From Pegea sp. RAD2-039 (lineage: Eukaryota > Chordata > Thaliacea > Salpida > Salpidae): 64,000 nucleotides of DNA. Each line of letters opens with the position of its first letter. Within the stretch, counting starts at the first letter, position 1. The notes beneath the pieces were generated by a model that saw nothing but the letters and a program-made list of their open reading frames with translations, had not been told where the DNA came from and made no database searches. The stretch is taken from the NCBI GenBank assembly GCA_034620365.1, contig JAQGEQ010000343.1, forward strand, positions 372,001 through 436,000, in the 5' to 3' direction. This document shows positions 37,601 through 48,694 of this stretch, in pieces. Position numbers and translations under genes: made by a program.

Positions 37601-40600
37601 GAGTCCAGGTTCACGACCGCCTGACACGTGGCCCCAGGTTCGAGTCCAGGTTCACGCTCGCCTGACACTTGGTCCCAGGTTCGAGTCCAGGTTCACGACC
37701 GCCTAACACGTGGCCCAAGGTTCGAGTCCAGGTTCACGCCTGCCTGACACGTGGCCCAAGGTTCGAGTCCAGGTTCACGGCCGCCTAACACGTGGCCCAA
37801 GGTTCGAGTCCAGGTTCACGCCTGCCTGACACGTGGTCCCAGGTTCGAGTCCAGGTTCACGCCCGCCTGACACGTGGCCCAAGGTTCGAGTCCAGGTTCA
37901 CGCCCGCCTGACACGTTGTCCCAGGTTCGAGTCCAGGTTCACGACCGCCTAACACGTGGCCCAAGGTTCGAGTCCAGGTTCACGCCTGCCTGACACGTGG
38001 TCCCAGGTTCGAGTCCAGGTTCACGCCCGCCTGACACGTGGCCCAAGGTTCGAGTCCAGGTTCACGCCCGCCTGACACGTTGTCCCAGGTTCACGCCTGC
38101 TTGACACGTGGTCCCAGGTTCGAATCCAGGTTCACGACCGCCTGACACGTGGCCCAAGGTTCGAATCTAGGTTCACGACCGCCTGACACGTTGTCCCAGG
38201 TTCGAGTCCAGGTTCACGACCGCCTGACACGTGGCCCAAGGTTCGAGTCCAGGTTCACACCCACCTGACACGTGGTCCCAGGTTCGAATCCAGGTTCACG
38301 ACCGCCTGACACGTGGTCCCAGGTTCAAGTCCAGGTTCACGCCCGCCTGACACGTGGTCCCAGGTTCACGACCGCCTGACACGTGGCCCAAGGTTCGAAT
38401 CTAGGTTCACGACCGCCTGACACGTTGTCCCAGGTTCGAGTCCAGGTTCACGCCCGCCTGACACGTTGTCTCAGGTTCGAATCTAGGTTCACGACCGCCT
38501 GACACGTTGTCCCAGGTTCGAGTCCAGGTTCACGACCGCCTGACACGTGGCCCAAGGTTCGAGTCCAGGTTCACGCCCGCCTGACACGTTGTCCCAGGTT
38601 CACGACCGACTGACACGTGGTCCCAGGTTCGAATCCAGGTTCACGACCGCCTGACACGTTGTCCCACGAGTCCAGGTTCACTCCCGCCTGACACGTTGTC
38701 TCAGGTTCGAATCTAGGTTCACGACCGCCTGACACGTTGAGTCCCGCCCGCCTGACACGTTGTCCCAGGTTCACGACCGACTGACACGTGGTCCCAGGTT
38801 CGAATCCAGGTTCACGACCGCCTGACACGTTGTCCCAGGTTCGAGTCCAGGTTCACTCCCGCCTGACACGTTGTCTCAGGTTCGAATCTAGGTTCACGAC
38901 CGCCTGACACGTTGTCCCAGGTTCGAGTCCAGGTTCACGACCGCCTGACACGTGGCCCAAGGTTCGAGTCCAGGTTCACGCCCGCCTGACACGTTGTCCC
39001 AGGTTCACGACCGACTGACACGTGGTCCCAGGTTCGAATCCAGGTTCACGACCGCCTGACACGTGGTCCCAGGTTCGAGTCCAGGTTCACGCCCGCCTGA
39101 CACGTTGTCTCAGGTTCGAATCTAGGTTCACGACCGCCTGACACGTTGTCCCAGGTTCGAGTCCAGGTTCACTACCGCCTGACACGTGGCCCAAGGTTCG
39201 AGTCCAGGTTCACGCCTGCCTGACACGTGGCCCAAGGTTCGAGTCCAGGTTCACGCCCGCCTGACACGTTGTCCCAGGTTCACGACCGCCTGACACGTGG
39301 TCCCAGGTTCGAATCCAGGTTCACGCCTGCCTGACACGTGGCCCAAGGTTCGAGTCCAGGTTCACGCCCGCCTGACACGTTGTCCCAGGTTCACGACCGC
39401 CTGACACGTGGTCCCAGGTTCGAATCCAGGTTCACGACCGCCTGACACGTGGTCCCAGGTTCGAGTCCAGGTTCACGCCCGCCTGACACGTTGTCTCAGG
39501 TTCGAATCTAGGTTCACGACCGCCTGACACGTTGTCCCAGGTTCGAGTCCAGGTTCACGCCTGCCTGACACGTGGTCCCAGGTTCGAATCCAGGTTCACG
39601 CCCGCCTGACACGTTGTCTCAGGTTCGAATCTAGGTTCACGACCGCCTGACACGTGGTCCCAGGTTCGAATCCAGGTTCACGACCGCCTGACACGTGGTC
39701 CCAGGTTCGAGTCCAGGTTCACGCCCGCCTGACACGTTGTCTCAGGTTCGAATCTAGGTTCACGACCGCCTGACACGTTGTCCCAGGTTCGAGTCCAGGT
39801 TCACGCCCGCCTGACACGTTGTCCCAGGTTCACGACCGCCTGACACGTGGTCCCAGGTTCGAATCCAGGTTCACGACCGCCTGACACGTGGTCCCAGGTT
39901 CGAGTCCAGGTTCACGCCCGCCTGACACGTTGTCTCAGGTTCGAATCTAGGTTCACGACCGCCTGACACGTTGTCCCAGGTTCGAGTCCAGGTTCACGAC
40001 CGCCTGACACGTGGCCCAAGGTTCGAGTCCAGGTTCACGACCGCCTGACACGTTGTCTCAGGTTCGAATCTAGGTTCACGACCGCCTGACACGTTGAGGT
40101 TCGAATCTAGGTTCACGACCGCCTGACACGTTGTCCCAGGTTCGAGTCCAGGTTCACGCCCGCCTGACACGTTGTCCCAGGTTCGAGTCCAGGTTCATTA
40201 CCGCCTGACACGTGGTCCCAGGTTTGAGTCCAGGTTCACTACCGCCTGACACGTGGCCCAAGGTTCGAGTCCAGGTTTACGCCTGCCTGACACGTGGTCC
40301 CAGGTTCGAATCCAGGTTCACGCCCGCCTGACACGTTGTCTCAGGTTCGAATCTAGGTTCACGACCGCCTGACACGTGGTCCCAGGTTCGAGTCCAGGTT
40401 CACGCCCGCCTGACACGTTGTCTCAGGTTCGAATCTAGGTTCACGCCCGCCTGACACGTTGTCTCCCAGGTTCACGACCGCCTGACACGTGGTCCCAAGG
40501 TTCGAATCTAGGTTCACGACCGCCTGACACGTTGTCCCAGGTTCAAGACCGCCTGACACGTGGCCCAAGGTTCGAGTCCAGGTTCACGACCGCCTGACAC

Positions 40601-41659
40601 GTGGTCCCAGGTTCGAGTCCAGGTTCACGACCGCCTGACACGTTGTCCCAGGTTCGAGTCCAGGTTCACGCCCGTCTGACACGTTGTCCCAGGTTCACTA
40701 CCGCCTGACACGTGGCCCAAGGTTCGAGTCCAGGTTTACGCCCACCTGACACGTGGTCCCAGGTTCGAGTCCATGTGGACACATATTTGCGACAAGAAAA
40801 AGTTTATAAAAGACCGAGTAGAAAGCCTTGTTAGTCTGTTTTATGACAAAACTTCTAAGAAACGCAAAACTCCGAATTTAAAACCGGAGTTGGAGCCCCA
40901 TAGACAGTTTGTCGCTGTAGTCAGTGTCGTTATGACAACTCCTGCGACGCCAGCTGCATACCTTGCTGGCGTGAATCCTGCTTCATGGGCAACAACTGGG
41001 TCTTCACAATTTCTGCCCTGGCACATAAATGCGTGCAAGGTCTTTTGTGGGCCAAAAAGATTGAACCGATTTACCTTAATTGTCGGCACCTTAATTTGAA
41101 GCTTTTACGGTTTTAATCAAATTTATCAAATTCTGTTTTTACAGATGAAAGTAACATCAGTTTGTTCTGCAACAAACTTAAAGTCAGTTTGTTTTTTTTG
41201 TTTCTATCAAATTTTTTACAAAATATGTTTTAGAATGGAAATCTCGAAGCAGTCAATTCAAGCACGCCGAAATCCGACAGCCATCTAGTGGTAGGTTTTT
41301 CTCATCTTTTATTTGATTCTAATTTTTTTTTAATTTCAGAATAATCTGAACAACGAACCGAAAAAATCCGAAGAAAATGAAAAAGTACAAATTTCTAAAT
41401 AAATTTACTAATTTTTTAATTGGAAACACTTTTTCAGATTATTTATGAAGACGGTGAACTACATGATGAAGATGTTCCCGACACTTCAAGTTGTGACGTC
41501 ATAGAAGAAGTCGATCTTTCCACAGAGGAACCTTGTTCAGACACAAGAAGAGTTCCTCACCGAAGTAACTTTGCTTCTGGAATAACTGAATTTACTTATT
41601 GCAAAGAGACTCCATCTAAAGGGACATATGATGATCTGATGAAGATTTTAAAGAAATGA
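34699..41659 (+). CDS. ZCCHC8: ZCCHC8-type CCHC zinc-knuckle and PSP-domain protein (NEXT complex)
   Basis: Fourteen exons: 34699-34902, 35110-35213, 35711-35987, 36037-36116, 36578-36677, 36730-36830, 36939-37105, 37157-37224, 37271-37359, 37409-37491, 41145-41182, 41234-41290, 41340-41384 and 41438-41659. ZCCHC8 scaffolds the nuclear exosome targeting complex, bridging the helicase MTR4 and RBM7. Visible parts, in order: an acidic stretch with a coiled coil (QIHQLKKENSALK); the FYKGDFYIDHLGEPI segment; a CCHC knuckle (CWNCGGVDHQLNKCPEPR); the PSP domain (QRYHDDELDERFTQFKSGVI, FIYRMRYFGYPPGHLEDA, KLIAYPGFNI); and the C-terminal MTR4-contacting segment (FASGITEFTY). Exon 6 starts at 36730 because only that acceptor keeps frame. 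Intron 10 is about 3.65 kb, expanded by the SINE minisatellite; intron 4 holds a GGGACAG-rich element. Confidence 0.93.
36140..36535 (-). mobile_element. GGGACAG-rich dispersed element in ZCCHC8 intron 4
   Basis: It contains many variants of GGGACAGTGGCCT and GGGACAGTAGCTT plus unique ends. Read on the minus strand it begins near AATCGCGTCGTTACGTCATC and ends near GCGCATGTGC...ATCTAC, matching a longer copy in plus orientation at about 56620-57535. It carries no coding sequence. It ends about 40 bp before the next exon, so the splice acceptor is outside it. Confidence 0.7.
37511..37600 (+). other. tRNA-like segment at left edge of the minisatellite
   Basis: It includes CATCTAGGGGGCGATGTGG and a B-box-like GGGTTCGATCTC at about 37555-37566. 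It may be the remnant head of the SINE that seeded the array, or an unrelated SINE. The A box is not convincing. Confidence 0.3.
37601..40773 (+). repeat. 41-bp minisatellite made from a SINE tRNA head, about 77 copies
   Basis: Units read CGACCGCCTGACACGTGG, CCCAAGGTTCGAGTCC, AGGTTCA with few variants. Each keeps an anticodon hairpin (ACCGC-CTGACAC-GTGGT, five base pairs), then a T arm with a perfect RNA polymerase III B box (GGTTCGAGTCC or GGTTCGAATCC). The same segment occurs once in the intact SINE at 53911 (GCCCCCTGACACGC, then TAGGTTTGATACC). The array runs directly into that SINE's body on its right side. Many units contain the palindrome CACGTG. It lies wholly in ZCCHC8 intron 10. Long open frames on the minus strand (GGREPGFEPGTTCQ) are artefacts of repetition. 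Confidence 0.93.
40774..41024 (+). mobile_element. SINE body (tail part) adjoining the minisatellite
   Basis: It is closely similar to 53975-54247: CTTGTTAGTCTGTTTTATGA, CTCCGAATTTAAAACCGGAG, and CTGCTTCATGGGCAACAACT ending TTCTGCCCTGGCAC. The tRNA head has been replaced by the expanded array. A section near GCATCAGTCCTTCTGTTCCG in the other copy is shorter here. Confidence 0.88.
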
Positions 41660-42336
41660 GCTCACTAGAGGGCGCTTATAACTATTTTTCAGTTGTTATA
41701 TTGTTTATCAGGAAGTTTTTTTTATTGTTTTGACGGCTTTTTCAGTCGCATTGGTTTTTAAACACTTTGAATTCTTTCATCTGCAAAAAACTAATAATAT
41801 TTTATGAGTAGGCAAGGAAATTTGATTTAGTAATCTGTGATATATCAATCCAAACTTTTAAGAGGGTTGCAATTGAATTAAAACTTAAATAAAGAAATTT
41901 CTGAAATACTAGTTACTAACATTAAGCAGAAATATTTCAAATTTATTGATAAAATTTAATTAATAATTGTAAAAGAACTTCACATTTAAAGACTTTTTGA
42001 TGAAATATTTCAAAGTTTTTGAGCAAGATCATTAAAATCACTTTTTTGATAATGAAATTAAGTTTTTTAAACTTCGAAAGAATTGCTGAGTTTGAAAAAT
42101 GTTTTACGAAAATTTGTTTCAAAATAAATTTGATGAAAAAACTGATTATTTGATTGACAAAAAGATATTTTGTGATTTAATTGAAATCTTTTCTCTTTCA
42201 TTTTAAATTGTAATCGATTATTCTAAAAATTTGTAAATATACAAAATAAGTTTGATAATTATAAACTTTAAAAACTTTTTTATTCATTTTTACAATTTTA
42301 TTAACACAACGCACTTTTTCATTTTCGGGAAATTCC
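41660..42336. other. Intergenic region downstream of ZCCHC8
   Basis: It starts with a CTCF-like sequence (CACTAGAGGGCGCT, about 41663-41676) directly after the stop codon; the rest is AT-rich with no gene recognised. Confidence 0.45.
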
Positions 42337-42585
42337 CTAAACTGAATCTAAATCATTAATTGAACTAACTGCTGATAAAATTGGAAATAAATCGATTATG
42401 AGATGGTTTAATGCGCAGATGAAAACAGAAAAGACTTCCTTCAATAAAACATGCGTGTAAACACTTAGACCACTAGATAGAACTTCTAGTTGCTCCTGTA
42501 TGATCTCAACAGACTTCGCGAGATATATGACGTCATAGGAAGCGAATTTTGAATATAATAAATAATTAAACACTAAAAGTGTCAA
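42337..42585 (-). CDS. Hypothetical hydrophobic ORF or terminal exon
   Basis: An open frame of about 82 codons with no ATG at its 5' end; a stop lies just upstream, and GCATAG at about 42586 could be a splice acceptor, so it may be a terminal exon. It reads SVEIIQEQLEVLSSGLSVY, then a hydrophobic segment (EVFSVFICALNHLIIDLFPI). I do not recognise it. It lies between ZCCHC8 and Miro. It may be a chance frame. Confidence 0.25.
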   Translation of the reverse strand: MTLLVFNYLLYSKFASYDVIYLAKSVEIIQEQLEVLSSGLSVYTHVLLKEVFSVFICALNHLIIDLFPILSAVSSINDLDSV

Positions 42586-42756
42586 CTATGCGGGAAGATC
42601 ACTCAGAAGATCCTTTTGATAACATAAAGAAAAGAATAATAAGTGTCATGCCGCATAGAGGGGAATTCCCTCAAATATTTGGTCCATTCATAAAAATTTG
42701 TTTCAATTTCAGTAAAATTCTATCAATTTTTTGTGAAACGTAAAAATTTGAGAAAT

Positions 42757-44622
42757 TTATTTTAATATTTTGCGAGCATCTAAATATTTATATAAACCGA
42801 AACCCAATAGCGCTGTGAACGCGAATAACGACCCGACTTTTAAATAATAAGGGAAGGAAGAATCTTTTTGAGAAAGCTGAATTTGTGTAGTGGGTCGAGA
42901 AGCCATCGATGCTATCAACTCATAAATAGATTGATTTTTGAAATTTGCGGAAAACGCGATAGGCGGCGAGAGGTTGTTTGAGACACAAAATTCTTCAGGT
43001 TGTTGTACAGATCGTTGTTTAACTGATTTTCTATCTGATTTTGTTGATATCAAGATACAAGAGATATCTGATGACGTCTCAACGAATTGCCGATATGCTT
43101 CAACACATGGTTGGAAACTGTCCGCGTCCGTGACGTCATATAATAAACAAACGATATCACACATGAAGAGACCTTCACCAGCAGCCATCAAATCATCAAT
43201 ATCAACTTCATGTAGAAGAAGATAGACAGGAGCACGTTTTGGGAGCTTAATTTCGTTTATAGCGATCACGGAGTTATGAGATCGTTTTTTCGGATTTGTT
43301 TCATTTGAGTTGATGAGACCTTGAAGAAAATTCGATTTTCCAACACCTTTTGAACCGATTACTTTACATGTGAAGATATCTCTACCTAAACCACCAACTT
43401 TACCAGATACATAAGACACTGCATCAGTTTGTGAGAGCTTTCCACCTAAAGTTGCATATCCAAGGTAAGCTAGATGTTCTAAAGTTCTTGGTACATCGAG
43501 ATATGTGGTTAGAACCCACTGTGAAATGAAACCAACTAAAGTAACAGACCCATTTGTATCTGTGTTGACTGTACTCAATACATCATGCCCCCAGGGCTCG
43601 TATGGAAAGACACTGAATAAATCTTCAAGTTCGTTTTGGTTTAACGCCCCGTCTTTATCAAGATCAAACTTATTGAAAACTTCTGTGAGAAAACTTTTTC
43701 CGTTTTCACTTAATTGCGGGACTAAGTCTGTGTTTGGTGGTTGAATATTATCAGGTATTAAATACTCTTCTGAAATTTCTAAATTATCGTTATAACCAAA
43801 CTTTCGAAGTACTGCCCAGGTAGTTTCATGACGACCACGTTGAATGAAGAGTAGATGAAGATAAAGAAATCCTTCTAAGTTTAGACAATCATCTACAACC
43901 CCTTGATGAGGGCAGTTCTTTGAAACAACATTTTTAACATCTATAAGGGCTTGAGGTGCTAGAGGAGTGTTGAAACAGATGGTTTGGAACTGGTTCAGTT
44001 CTTCATCACTCAATAAACCATCGTTGTTTTTATCACAAAGTTTAAATATTCTCGTCAACGCTAACCTACTTTCTGGCTTCAGATAACCATCTTGTGGTGA
44101 ATAAAGAGGTCCTGTAGGATGTAGAACAGCTTTTTGTGCAAAGTAGAACATCTCACTGACATTATTCATCGTTTTAGAAGAACATTCAATACAAGTTTCA
44201 ATCTCAGGAAAATCACTCATAATAGGAACAGCGTCATAGACTTTCGAATCATTTATTAAATCTGATTTTGTTCCTACAAGTACTATAGGAGGACAATTAT
44301 CATGTAAATTATACTCTCGAATAAGGGGAAGCCACCTAGACCGAACTTTATGGAGCGTTACTACATCTGTTAGATCATAAACTAAACAAATGACATTAGC
44401 ACGTCCTATCTCTTCACATAATTGATATTCTTCTTGTTCAGCTTCAGAATAATCCACAATATAAGTGGGTACTTTTTCAGGTGTTACTTCTGCTGGTATA
44501 GTTATTTCTTCAACTCTATTTGGAACATCTTCAGGAAAGTCTTCTGTTACTAGAGCTAATATTAAAGAAGTTTTACCAACACCAGGTTCTCCCAGAAGTA
44601 GAATATGAATGTCTTTCCACAT
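42757..44622 (-). CDS. RHOT1: Miro / mitochondrial Rho GTPase (RHOT), intronless
   Basis: A single 621-codon frame, close to the family's usual length of about 618 residues. Miro is a tail-anchored outer-mitochondrial-membrane GTPase that links mitochondria to kinesin and dynein adaptors. The N-terminal GTPase has P-loop GEPGVGKTS (about residues 11-19), VDYSEAEQ and VGTKSD. EF hand 1 is CDKNNDGLLSDEEL and EF hand 2 is DLDKDGALNQNEL. The C-terminal GTPase has GSKGVGKSN and ISTKSD. The protein ends with a transmembrane anchor (FAFTALLGFGLYKYL) and a short basic tail. The start ATG gives the family N-terminus (MWKDIHILLLGEPGVGKTS). Open frames on the opposite strand are shadows. Every other large gene here has many introns, so its lack of introns is unusual. 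The symbol is by family; invertebrates usually have one Miro. Confidence 0.97.
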   Translation of the reverse strand: MWKDIHILLLGEPGVGKTSLILALVTEDFPEDVPNRVEEITIPAEVTPEKVPTYIVDYSEAEQEEYQLCEEIGRANVICLVYDLTDVVTLHKVRSRWLPLIREYNLHDNCPPIVLVGTKSDLINDSKVYDAVPIMSDFPEIETCIECSSKTMNNVSEMFYFAQKAVLHPTGPLYSPQDGYLKPESRLALTRIFKLCDKNNDGLLSDEELNQFQTICFNTPLAPQALIDVKNVVSKNCPHQGVVDDCLNLEGFLYLHLLFIQRGRHETTWAVLRKFGYNDNLEISEEYLIPDNIQPPNTDLVPQLSENGKSFLTEVFNKFDLDKDGALNQNELEDLFSVFPYEPWGHDVLSTVNTDTNGSVTLVGFISQWVLTTYLDVPRTLEHLAYLGYATLGGKLSQTDAVSYVSGKVGGLGRDIFTCKVIGSKGVGKSNFLQGLINSNETNPKKRSHNSVIAINEIKLPKRAPVYLLLHEVDIDDLMAAGEGLFMCDIVCLLYDVTDADSFQPCVEAYRQFVETSSDISCILISTKSDRKSVKQRSVQQPEEFCVSNNLSPPIAFSANFKNQSIYELIASMASRPTTQIQLSQKDSSFPYYLKVGSLFAFTALLGFGLYKYLDARKILK

Positions 44623-47600
44623 GTTTAAAACTAATGAATATGGAAATGATATTTAAACTGAAGCATTACACATTTGGTATCATCAGCTGAAAATAATTTG
44701 GTAATTTCAAAAAAAGAAATTTACTTTAATTTTAATATATTTATGAAATCATCAAAAAAAATTATAAGATAATATTCAAATATCAAATTAAAATATATAA
44801 TGATTCAAGTTAAAATTAAATTATTAAAAATAAAATAAAAAATAAACAACTTTATTAAACAGATTATCAAGTTTTTAACTTTTAATTAAAATATATATAA
44901 AATATTCTATAATAATAAAACCTTGATAAAAAATTTGAAGTATTTATAGCTAAATATTTGAATTTAATGAGATAAAAACTAATATAAGAAAATTCTAAAA
45001 GTTTAATGCTAAAAAAATGATATATAAAATTAGGTAAAGAATAAAACTTTTGATAAATAAAATAAAATAAATGTAAATATATAAAAAGATTTATTATTTC
45101 TATAATTTAAAACCAATAATTGAACTATTATATTACTTTTTTCAAGTCATAACAAATATTAAACTTTTCATATTTAATTATATAAAACTATCTCAACAAT
45201 TAAACTAAATGAAATAAAAAAAACTAAAGTTTAATTTCCTTAAACATTTAATAAAATAGAAAAAAACTTTTTATAAATCTGAAAATGAAACAAATTATGA
45301 TTAAAGCAAATGTAGATGATTAAGTTGCTTTCTTTATATGAGTAATTTTCAATCATACCTTATCTAAGTTATTAATTAACTAAAATTTAAATATTTCATC
45401 AAAAAACTATTTATCTAATTATATGCCTCATAAGAAAAATACTTTTTCATAATTATTTTTATGTGTTTGCATAATATAATTCAAATTAAAAAATAAATAA
45501 TTAAACTTTACAGAGTTTCAAAGTAGTAAATAAGAAATTATTTTCAAATACTTTAATTTTGTTTGAAAACAATTAATTTCAATTTAAAAAAAAATGATTT
45601 ATAAAATATTAGAATATGATGAAGTTATTTCATTAAGTAATAAGTTCTATAATAAAAAATATTAGTAAGTAAAGTAAAAAAGATACTAGAATAAAATTAT
45701 TGATATCTTTAAACAATATTTCTACAAAACTATCAATAAAATCATAAAAAAAAATTTAACTAAATAAAACAAAATCCATTTTAAAAATAACGAAATAGTT
45801 GGATGTTAAATAAACTAAAAACTATTTTGTTTAAATTTTATATTTACTATTTAATTAAATAGATTCAGACAAAAAATATAAATAAAGTTTATCCAATTAA
45901 AGATAAACTTTTATAAATTATCAATTTCTTATAAACTTCAATAATTAGAAAATAATTTCATCTAAATTTTAATAAAAAATTAAAACTTAAAGTCACAAAT
46001 TAGTAATTATAACTTTTTATTATTGATAAATAATTTTATTTACAATTTTTTTAATATTTTCATAAAAATATTTGAGAAGTTTTTAGCTAAATATTTCAAA
46101 ATATAGTTTTTAAAAATCGATAACTTTTTTTTACTTAATAAAATATCGAAAAATAATTAGCAAAAGAAATGTTTAAATACTTAACAAATAGTTTCTCAGC
46201 AAACATAATAAAATTAGATTTTTAAACAAACTTTTATAAGCAAATAAAAAATCAATAAATTACTAGAAAGAAAAAAAATTTTTGTAACTTTCTTAAACAT
46301 AAGATATTTCAGTGATAGAGTGACACTATGTTCTACGGTCAATATTTGAAGTTCAATATTTAAAAAAATTATACTTAAATAATAATGTTACTCCTTTTTA
46401 AACTTATAAGTATTGAAAATACAAAGAAAAAGCAAATCTTAAAAACTAAATAAATGATTTTAGTGCTAACAATGTATAAGGATCTTGTGTTTATATTACA
46501 CTGAAATTAAATTTGTAGTAAAGTATAAAATAGGCAGACCCTAAAAAAACACAAATCAGAAGATTTGTATAAAATATAAAAATCTATAAACAGAACAGTC
46601 TATAAAAATTCAAAGTTTTTTGGTTCAGTTTTGTAGAGCGAAGTAGTTAATAGAAGAAAGTTGGCGCTTTGATTGTAGTGAAGTTCAGCGTGCGCTAAAC
46701 CAACCCTAATTTATAATCGATGTTTGCGGACACAACAGATCAAAGTGAATGGTTGGTAATCAAAATACCTTCATTAAGAAGTCTGTTTTTAACACTATAA
46801 GTTTGTTGAATAAGCTTGATGTCTTTATTTAAATTATAGGTCGTTATATAAAGGTACATCTTAGATTATTAGATTTTTGTTTATCTATCCGCTTTTATAT
46901 AAAAAAGGCTTGTATAGCCTACCTACTTATAAACAATAGATAGATTAACTAATTAAATGTTGAAGTATTTAACCTAAAAAAACAATTTAGTAAAAGTTAA
47001 TAGTATTATCCATTATAAAAAGATTTTTAAAAGTTAGAAGATTAAGATTAGATATTTTTAAAGTAATTTTAATATGATGAGTATAACTACAGAAAATAAA
47101 AAGAAAGCATTTAGTGAATGATTGGAAACAAAGCTGAAAAGTTGGTCATGATAGATAAGTTTTTAATAACTCTGCATTTTATATGTTAACGACATAATCC
47201 CATCTAAAATATCATTATTTTCAGGCGTGCTAAATTGTTTATATTTCAACTGTATATTCCCCGTCTTATCTAAATCTTGGTAATTATTTCCTGGTCGGTA
47301 TTTGCTTTTGGAGTAATCCAGACAGAAAATCTGCAATCTGTCAGTCCCAACATCCTAGTAACTGAGACTCGGAGCCGAAAAATCAGGTGTAAAAATTGAG
47401 GAAGGTTAAAGGGAATCCCTTAAATATGAACAAAACGCATGCATGGAGGTATTATACAATAAAATTTTCCAACACTCTTATAGCGAGGGGTAACAAAACA
47501 AGGACAAACTAATTCTATTTATAGATACTCCAAAATTTTCTATATGCTAACATCGATAAATAACAAAAAAGTTTAAATTAACGCTATATTTAGTAATTTA

Positions 47601-48694
47601 GTTTTTAAAAATGTTTAATCTCTAAAAGCAAGTCTTCAGCAGTTTTATTGACAAGCCTTACAGACTGGTCTTTAGTGTCTGGTATCTAAAGTCTTGTATT
47701 TAGTGACTTTAAGTCTTTTAGGCAATTCTTTTTGAGCTATGCAAGTGTATAAAATGAATAAATTCTAAACTTAAGCATTGGAATATGAAAGAGTCTCTAA
47801 ACTTACAAAGTAAAGGGCTAGCATTTTTTTAACGATTTAAAAGTAGTATTTATGTTGAAAAGATTTATTTTTGGTGCTGAAACTAACTTGAAAAAACTTT
47901 TAGTTTAACCCAATTTATCATCGATTTTTTAAAATGCATGCTTTAGATAATTTATTTTTATTTTTGACAAAATAATTCCTCAATTTAATATTTTTTAATA
48001 TTCTTGAAATTTTTTAAAGTATTTAAAAATTGTATTTTATGAATATTTACATTTTCGAAAATTATTTAGATTTTGAACTAAATAAAAACAAACATGCTAA
48101 ACTTTGTGAATAACGAACCTTGCATTAATCATTCTATGAAATATTTGAGCTTGAAATAATTAAAGAACATTTCTTTTTTTAAAGTTTGATATTTTATTCT
48201 TTAAATATTTGAAAATACGAGTTTGCCTATAATATTTATACTGTTTTTAAACTATTTATTTTAGCATACTTTGTATAAATGGTTTTTTTAAGCTTTTTAG
48301 ATTAGTTTAAAATTTTGTTTTTGTTTTTATCTCTGAGTTTCTTAATTTTTTATTTCGAAAAAAAAGTTTATTTTGATGTAAAATTTGAAAAAGTTTTTTA
48401 CAAAACATAAACTATAAATGAAAATGTTAAAATTAAATCTTAGAAAATGTTTTCTTTTAATTATTTCTATTCTTTTTTCTAAATATAAATTATCTTTAAA
48501 TATTTTAATCATTTTTTTTTTATTTTTATAAAAAATAAAATATTTTTTGGTCATAGAAAACTTGAAAGAGTTTCAATATTTTTATGTTTTATAAAAAACT
48601 CATTTTACAAATATTTTAAATATCAAAAAAGTTGTTAAACTTGTTCATATTTATAGTTTGATATTTCACTTGTTATAAAAACTTATTTTAATTT
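44623..48694. other. Long AT-rich intergenic region
   Basis: About 4 kb between Miro and the canonical DRP1 gene. Most is very AT-rich and featureless. Two less AT-rich patches stand out: about 46620-46760 and about 47160-47520. The second contains an open frame listed separately. Confidence 0.5.
47163..47354 (-). CDS. Candidate orphan exon or gene fragment
   Basis: After a possible acceptor (TTACTAG) a 63-codon frame runs to a TAA: VGTDRLQIFCLDYSKSKY, then RPGNNYQDLDKTGNIQLKY and NNDILDGIMSLTYKMQSY. It is less AT-rich than its surroundings and reads like protein, but has no start codon, no family I recognise and no clear partner exon. It could be a piece of a dead transposable element. Confidence 0.22.
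   Translation of the reverse strand, partial: DVGTDRLQIFCLDYSKSKYRPGNNYQDLDKTGNIQLKYKQFSTPENNDILDGIMSLTYKMQSY

Noticed and set aside
38571-40568. Open frames on the minus strand of the 41-bp array with repeated GGREPGFEPGTTCQ peptides
   Set aside because: The unit is 41 bp, so frame continuity depends on irregular units; the array is intronic and derived from a tRNA-like SINE head.
42938-43744. Open frames on the plus strand across Miro
   Set aside because: They are antisense shadows of the well-supported Miro coding sequence.
48342-48554. Lys/Phe/Ile-rich frame upstream of DRP1
   Set aside because: Composition follows the AT-rich background and there is no family resemblance.
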